DNA from: Ambrosia x helenae
Lineage: Eukaryota; Streptophyta; Magnoliopsida; Asterales; Asteraceae
DNA: 64,000 nt
NCBI GenBank assembly: GCA_030844895.1
Contig: CM061232.1
Coordinates: 83,470,555-83,534,554 of the forward strand
Direction of reading: 5' to 3'
Numbering within the stretch: position 1 is the first letter of the stretch; every line of letters begins with the position of its first letter. A model generated the notes under the pieces. The model was not told the origin of the DNA and did not search any database. It saw only the letters and a list, made by a program, of their open reading frames with translations. Positions 58,866-64,000 of this stretch are shown one piece after another. Both the position numbers and the translations under genes were made by a program.

Positions 58866-59264
58866 TATAATGCTATTTGTATGAAAAAAAAATTAATAAC
58901 AGAACAACTTTTAAAAAAAATTAATAACAGAACTACAATAAGTATGATGACAAACGAAACTTAGCTAAGTCATATTTTTTAACTACAATAATCATATAAT
59001 TATAAAACTAACAAATAGTGCTTTATACAAGAATTGTGTAGGAAAAATAGGTGAAAATGCTATTTTCATAATTTTAAGAAAATGATTTTTCCTAAGTTTT
59101 GGACAAAAATATATATTTGAAACTGAGGTTTATTTATATATTTCTTTGTGGGTTTACGTTCTATGTTGTGAGAGTTTCGCAACGAACCAAACCGCGTCCA
59201 AAACGGAGCTAAGATGAATGAGATATCGATGCTCAAAAGTGGAAGAGTGAAGCAACTAGTTAGG
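58866..59264. other. No recognisable feature
   Basis: AT-rich sequence with two related AAAAAAATTAATAACAGAAC-type stretches near 58890-58935. No gene seen. Confidence 0.5.
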
Positions 59265-60114
59265 AATGTGAAATGGAAAGTGGCAACGAGAACTTGTCCC
59301 ACATTGGAAGGGAGATGAGTCTTGGACTTGTTTATAAGGAAGTACTCCCCATCCTAAGTGTTCCATGGAATCACACACTATGGAATTCATGATGGGTGCG
59401 ATGAGGCGCAATGTGGAGCTTTGATGGCGGAAAGCAGAGACAGGTGGCGTCTTGTCCTGCATGGCGTGCGGGTGGCGGACTCGTGACGTAGAACGGGATT
59501 ACGTGGTGCGCGACTTCGTGGCGTGTGCGCACGTAACCTGTTCCTGCGTGGCGGGTTAGACACCAGTTTGCATCTGACACGCACACGGACTCCCAATAGT
59601 TCAGAGCTGGAGTGTAACTGACAAGTCAACAGTTTTGACTGAGAATTAAAGCAACATTAAATGTCATTGAAGACGTTCAATGACATTTAATATTTTGTTT
59701 TAATTTCTTTGATTTGTAACAGCTTTGGTTCCCTATAAGAGCCAAGGCCCTTGGCTGATGAAGACACACCAGAAATCACTTCTCCTCTAAAAAGCTCTCT
59801 AATAATTTTTCTACTCTGTTCTTCTCAAGATTAAGGTACAAGTCGGGTTTAGTGCTCACTCCGGCAATACACACTGCTTCGGCTGTTGTACCCTGGGAAA
59901 CAAAACGAGTCTCCGTAGGCTCGTAGTTTGTTTTAAGGGTCCCGTGTCTAACACGATCCTCAGCCACAACATTCTTTATTTTTTCATCTCTTCTTGCAAC
60001 TTTATTTTATTTCAGTTGTAATATTATTTTGGTTGTAAATTTCCTTTGCTTTTTGTCTTGTAAAAATTAATAAAAATTATTAATTTATTTATTTTTTGCA
60101 CGAACGGTTCCTAC
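59265..60114 (+). repeat. Presumed 5' LTR of copia D
   Basis: The start is placed at TGTGAAATGG and the end at GGTTCCTACA; both are tentative because there is no partner LTR. CTTGTCCCACATTGGAAG near the start is a common opening of plant copia LTRs. CCCTATAAGAGCC near 59731 is the likely TATA box. A perfect 16 bp hairpin precedes it. Confidence 0.5.
59656..59691 (+). repeat. Perfect 16 bp hairpin in copia D LTR
   Basis: Arms 59656-59671 and 59676-59691 (ATTAAATGTCATTGAA type) with loop GACG, about 40 bases upstream of the TATA-like CTATAAGAG. Confidence 0.95.
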
Positions 60115-60660
60115 AATCTTAAAACAAATTTTTTAAAACACCGTTCGTGTATCACGAAAAACCATTCCTTAGTGATTCGAACAAGTTTTGATTCATTTGG
60201 AATTGTGTTTTAAAAATAGTTCTTATTTTTTTTCTCTCTATTTTTCGAGGTTCTTGATAAAATAGAAAAAAAAAACCCTTTGTACTTTTGTTTTTCTACA
60301 AAAATCAATTGGTGACTCCTTAAAGTTGGACTTAGAGGATAAATCTTTTGGTTTTTTCTAGAAAAAACTACTAAATCATTTGGTGATTCCTTAAAATTGG
60401 ACTTGGAGGATAAACCTCTTCGTTTCCAAAGAATAGGAAACAAGGAAAACTTGAGTTTTAATTTTTTTTTTCTTTTCTTTCCATCTTCTTGGTTGTAGCA
60501 TTAGACCCTGCCTTAGGGTGGTCTCTATTTCTATTCACTTTGGTGTTTGTAAAATAGTTTGCTAAACCAACTTAGAAGATTTTTGTTGACAATAACTAAG
60601 TTATTTTTTTAAACGGCGTTTTTATTAAAAATATTAACTTACTTGATTTCTAAATTTCAG
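60115..60660 (+). other. Leader of copia D
   Basis: Non-coding. It contains two similar stretches (60301-60350 and 60361-60425) of AAATCA.TTGGTGA.TCCTTAAA type, about 62 bases apart. No primer-binding site was recognised with confidence. Confidence 0.5.
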
Positions 60661-61580
60661 AATGTCAACTTTGGAAAACACCACCGTTATCGGAACACCT
60701 TTGCCAAACGTCACAGTGGGAGCGTCTACTGTGGCAAACCATGCTTAAAAACCTGAAAAGTTTTCGGGTCTCCACTTCAAAAGGTGGCAACAAAAGATCT
60801 TCTTCTACTTGACCACCTTGAACCTTGTGAGGTTCTTAACGGAAACGCTCCCTAACAAAAAGACGGGGAGAGCGAGGCTCAATTTCAGAGCACGCTAGAT
60901 GCATGGAAGCATTCGGATTTCCTATGTCGTAACTATGTTCTAAACGGCCTCGTGGATTCATTGTATAATGTGTACTACACTCTAAAGACTGCCAAAGAAT
61001 TATGGGACTCTTTAGACAAAAAGTACAAAACGGAGGATGTTGGAACGAAGAAATTCGTTGTAGCCAGTTTCTTGAACTTCGAAATGGTAGATTCCAAAAG
61101 TGTGATGAACTAAGTCCAAGAGTTGCAAATTATACTACACGAAATCCATTCCGAGGGTATGGAAATTGGTGAGTCATTTCAAGTGGCAGCCATGATTGAA
61201 AAGTTACCTCCTAGTTGGCTTGATTATAAGAATTATCTCAAGCACAAACGAAATGAGATGAATCTTGAGGAGCTTATTGTTCGTCTTCGAATTGAAGAGG
61301 ATAATATAATTCCTCAAAAATCCACCATGGTGTGCGCTGAGGCTAAGGAAAATATGGTGGAACATGGGCAATCCTCAAAGGCAAAAAATGCTAAAGGTGG
61401 GAAGACGAACAAGGGAAAAGCAAAGGTTGACCTTGGACCAAAGAAGGAGGTTGCAAAAAGAATCCTTAATCTTTCCAAGGGAAATGTTACAACTATAACG
61501 AGACCGGGCACCGGTCTAACCAATGCAAGAACCCAAAGTGCGAGTGTCTGCATATGGTGGATAATGATGGAATTCCTTTA
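60661..61580 (+). pseudogene. gag: Copia D gag
   Basis: ATG at 60661. Lys-Phe-Ser-Gly and Lys-Arg-Trp-Gln are followed by Glu-Leu-Trp-Asp-Ser-Leu, Leu-Pro-Pro-Ser-Trp and Leu-Glu-Glu-Leu-Ile-Val-Arg-Leu-Arg, a UBN2-type copia gag. The zinc knuckle (Cys-Tyr-Asn, Glu-Thr-Gly-His, Gln-Cys) is only seen in another frame near 61485-61530. Stops at about 60748 and 61110, plus frame changes near 60860 and 61470. Confidence 0.8.
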
Positions 61581-62504
61581 GTGGCGATGATAATCGAGCA
61601 CGGAGCTATGGTTGAAGAGGTCAATGTGGTGGGCGAGAGCAACCCATCAGGATGGTTTGTTGACACGGGTGCAACCCGCCATGTCTGTGGAGATAAGGCA
61701 CTTTTCTCAGCATTCAAGGAACTGACGGGTGAAGATAAGCTTTATATGGGAAATAAGGCTACCGCTGACATCAAGGGTGAAGGCGATGCGTTCTTGAAAA
61801 TGACTTCCGGCAAGGAACTCAAGTTGAGCAAAGTTCTCTATGTACCAGAGATACACAAGAACCTTGTGTCAGGTTGGATGGTCAATAAGTTTGGATTTCG
61901 TCTTGTGTTTGAATCGGATAATTTTGTTCTTTCTAGGCGTGGAATGTTTGCAGGCAAGGGCTACACCCTTAAGGGTATGTTTAAAATGAATGTTTTGGTT
62001 GTTAAAAATGAAATGAATGAAAACACTACTACTTCTACTTATATGATCGAGTCTTCTAATGTTTGGCATGGTAGACTAGGACACATAAATCTTCATTCAA
62101 TACGACGTTTAATGAAACTACAAAGCATACCTACATTCCACATAGAATCTGATTCTAAATGCGAACCATGTGTTGAATCCAAACATACAAGATCATCGTT
62201 TAAATCGGTTGAACGAATAACCAAACCACTTGATTTAATTCACACCGATATATGTAATTTAAAGGCGGTTCCCACAATGGGTGGAAACAAGTACTTCATC
62301 ACGTTTATTGATGATTGTACTAAATATTGCTATGTATATATACTTAAGAGTAAAGATGAAGCAATAGACAAGTTTATCTTGTACAAAAATAAAGTTGAGA
62401 ATCAACTTAAAAAGAAAATTAAACCTGTTAGAAGCGACCGAGGAGGCGAATATGTTGCACCTTTTGCGGATTTATGGGCAAAAAGTGGAATTGTACACGA
62501 GTGT
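61554..62504 (+). pseudogene. pol: Copia D protease and first half of integrase
   Basis: Gly-Trp-Phe-Val-Asp-Thr-Gly-Ala-Thr-Arg-His (about 61650) is the protease core. A gag-pre-integrase zinc region (Trp-His-Gly-Arg-Leu-Gly-His near 62062, Cys-Glu-Pro-Cys near 62160) leads to integrase with His-Thr-Asp-Ile-Cys (62241), Phe-Ile-Asp-Asp-Cys (62307) and Arg-Ser-Asp-Arg-Gly-Gly-Glu-Tyr (62430). The frame is open until the inserted LTR begins at 62505, in the Cys after Gly-Ile-Val-His-Glu. Confidence 0.85.
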
Positions 62505-63404
62505 TGTAACATTTACATGTTTCCTAAACTTTATTATATTTACATTTTAACCCTTGTACTTCGATCATTTCGAATTTTAATAAACTTGTGGTTGTGTTGA
62601 TCGTTAGATCCTTATTCGGGTTGTATTTCATTATTAATCGTAAACGTACAATGAGTCATAACGTAATCACGTCGTGTTGATGATTATTAAATCTTAATGT
62701 GAGTCGTGTATTTATAAAAAATACTATGTTTTTATAATAAAGTTTAAAGAAAAAAAACTTTATAAACTAAACCTTACCTTTATACTTTCTATTATTTTTT
62801 TGGAAAGTTTTCAGAATTAAAAAAAAAAAAATTCAGCTGTTACTATTCACGTTTTTCCAGCAACTTTCCGGCCAAAGTCCGGCGAAGCTCTTGCGAGCTT
62901 GTTTTTTTGGTTTTTATTGCGTTTTAATGATATTCTTCGACTTCTAAATGTTTCTTCTTCCATATTAAACAAATTCAAATGATAAATTTGTCCTTAAACG
63001 CGTTATAATTTGGACTTTAATTCGGGTTTTTGAAGGTAACCGCCGGAATCTTTAATTTAATTAAATCACGACTTTTATACGTCCTTTATAAAAAACCGAG
63101 CGTAGCAAAGTTCTTATGCGCTCATTCCCTTCCAAACCCAAGTAAAAACGCCCTGAAAGGCTCCAACTCGTGAAATCTTATTCGACTAAAGAAGCTTCAA
63201 TTCCGATCGCAAAACGTATTGTAAGCTCTAATTTTTGGTGCCATTTCTTTCCTTTAATCATAATCTTTAAAACCCCTCTTGCATCGGGTTCTAATCTTTA
63301 CGAATTGAAGGTTCCTAAAAATCTAGGGTTAGGGTTTATAGGTTGGGGAAGAAGATGAAGTTTAAAGTTTGTATAAATATTATTTTGGTTGAAAGATAAT
63401 AACA

Positions 63405-63488
63405 TTATGGCATTATGGTGTAGTGGTTAACCAAAGATTTGAAATGGGTTAAGAGCTGAGTTCGATCCCCACTGTCAACCACCTTTTT
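63405..63488 (+). repeat. SINE head or tRNA-like segment
   Basis: A box TGGTGTAGTGG (about 63415) and B box AGTTCGATCCC (about 63459), then a T-rich end. No full cloverleaf. Confidence 0.45.
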
Positions 63489-63519
63489 CTGTTTTTTTTA
63501 TTCTTTATTTCTTTTATCT

Positions 63520-63521
<2 letters not shown>

Positions 63522-63560
<39 letters not shown>
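63522..63560. repeat. Microsatellite (AT)n(GT)n
   Basis: About 13 AT units followed by five GT units. Confidence 0.85.
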
Positions 63561-64000
63561 TATAACCTTATAATATTCCTAAAATTTTATTTTTACTACA
63601 AAAATTATGAAAATTTAAGGGTAACTTCTTGACATCCTAAAGAAAATTATCAATTTTTTTCTTCTGGAAAATAGATTATTTTCATAATTGTTTTGATTTA
63701 AATTGTTTTAATCATAATTAATTGATTAAAAATTCATTTTAAATGATTTGGACCTCAAATTTTTTGAAAAAAATATTTCTATGTATAATAAATAGAAATA
63801 AAATTTATCTTCTCAGAAAAAGGTTATTTTTTGCTGATTTTGTTATTTTTAATCATTAAAATACTATTTAAATTCATTAAATCTATTCTAGATGCAAATA
63901 AATTGAGAAAAGTTATGGAAATTTTATTTTCCCTATTTTACATCAGAAAATAATCATTTTTCATAAAAATATCATTTTTGGATCATGTCTTGTATTTTGA

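Larger units (their letters stand above)
59265..62504 (+). mobile_element. Copia D: Ty1/copia element, interrupted at 62505
   Basis: A presumed 5' LTR (about 59265-60114), a leader without a clear PBS, gag (from 60661), protease, and integrase up to the insertion at 62505. RT and the 3' LTR are not in the window. Frameshifts and stops in gag show it is not active. Gag and protease are of the type with Asp-Thr-Gly-Ala-Thr and a UBN2 gag domain. Confidence 0.75.
62505..64000 (+). mobile_element. Left end of an LTR retrotransposon inserted in copia D
   Basis: It begins TGTAACATTTACATG inside the integrase frame. The rest is AT-rich and non-coding to the window end, as expected for a long LTR. 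It shares its first ten bases and a tRNA-like segment with the minus-strand element at 1-1506. A leader-like TCTAGGGTTAGGG and GGTTGGGGAAGAAG text before its tRNA-like part resembles AACTAGGGTTC and TTTGGGGAAGAAAC in the other (minus strand, near 535-575). Confidence 0.55.

Overview
The window reads as intergenic, repeat-dominated nuclear DNA of a flowering plant. The evidence is plant Ty3/gypsy chromoviruses (Tekay/Del type), several plant Ty1/copia lineages, a plant LINE, a Helitron, tRNA-derived SINE heads and one intact SAUR gene. The large third ORF after pol in two copia elements recalls copia elements common in Asteraceae genomes, but that placement is from memory and only moderately secure. 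No prokaryotic features and no CRISPR are present.

Left part (1-32.2 kb) is a nest of insertions. The outer element is copia A (+ strand), broken into 7400-10926, 25854-27603 and 28278-32188. Into it went Tekay element 1 (1507-7399, left part outside the window), which is itself interrupted at 1506 by a minus-strand LTR element. A complete 14.9 kb minus-strand copia B (10927-25853) sits in the A reverse transcriptase with target-site duplication GAAGC. A solo LTR (27604-28277, duplication CCCTC) sits in the 5' leader of the A third ORF.

Middle part (32.2-39.1 kb) holds a decayed, internally deleted LINE, the single convincing host gene (a SAUR50-like auxin-responsive gene at 35508-35813), a short gene fragment, and a non-autonomous Helitron with a duplicated internal segment.

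Right part (39.1-64 kb) holds a short-LTR copia C (Ale/Retrofit-like) split by a non-coding minus-strand LARD (duplication AACTC), a hAT-like MITE, and a very young Tekay element 2 (48080-58808, duplication GTAGC, LTRs almost identical). Element 2 split a short exon whose paralogue lies at 36.1-36.4 kb. Next is copia D, cut at 62505 by an LTR that runs out of the window.

The most interesting structure is not the genes. Several unrelated LTR families carry their own short, CG-rich or otherwise distinctive motifs, repeated and arranged as perfect hairpins, just upstream of the LTR TATA box. In copia A and B the same family-specific motif recurs ahead of an internal TATA box that precedes the third ORF. 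Tekay element 1 has six or more hairpins with a constant AAATGGGA-type loop and compensating stem changes. These arrays look like a shared regulatory strategy and are listed separately below.
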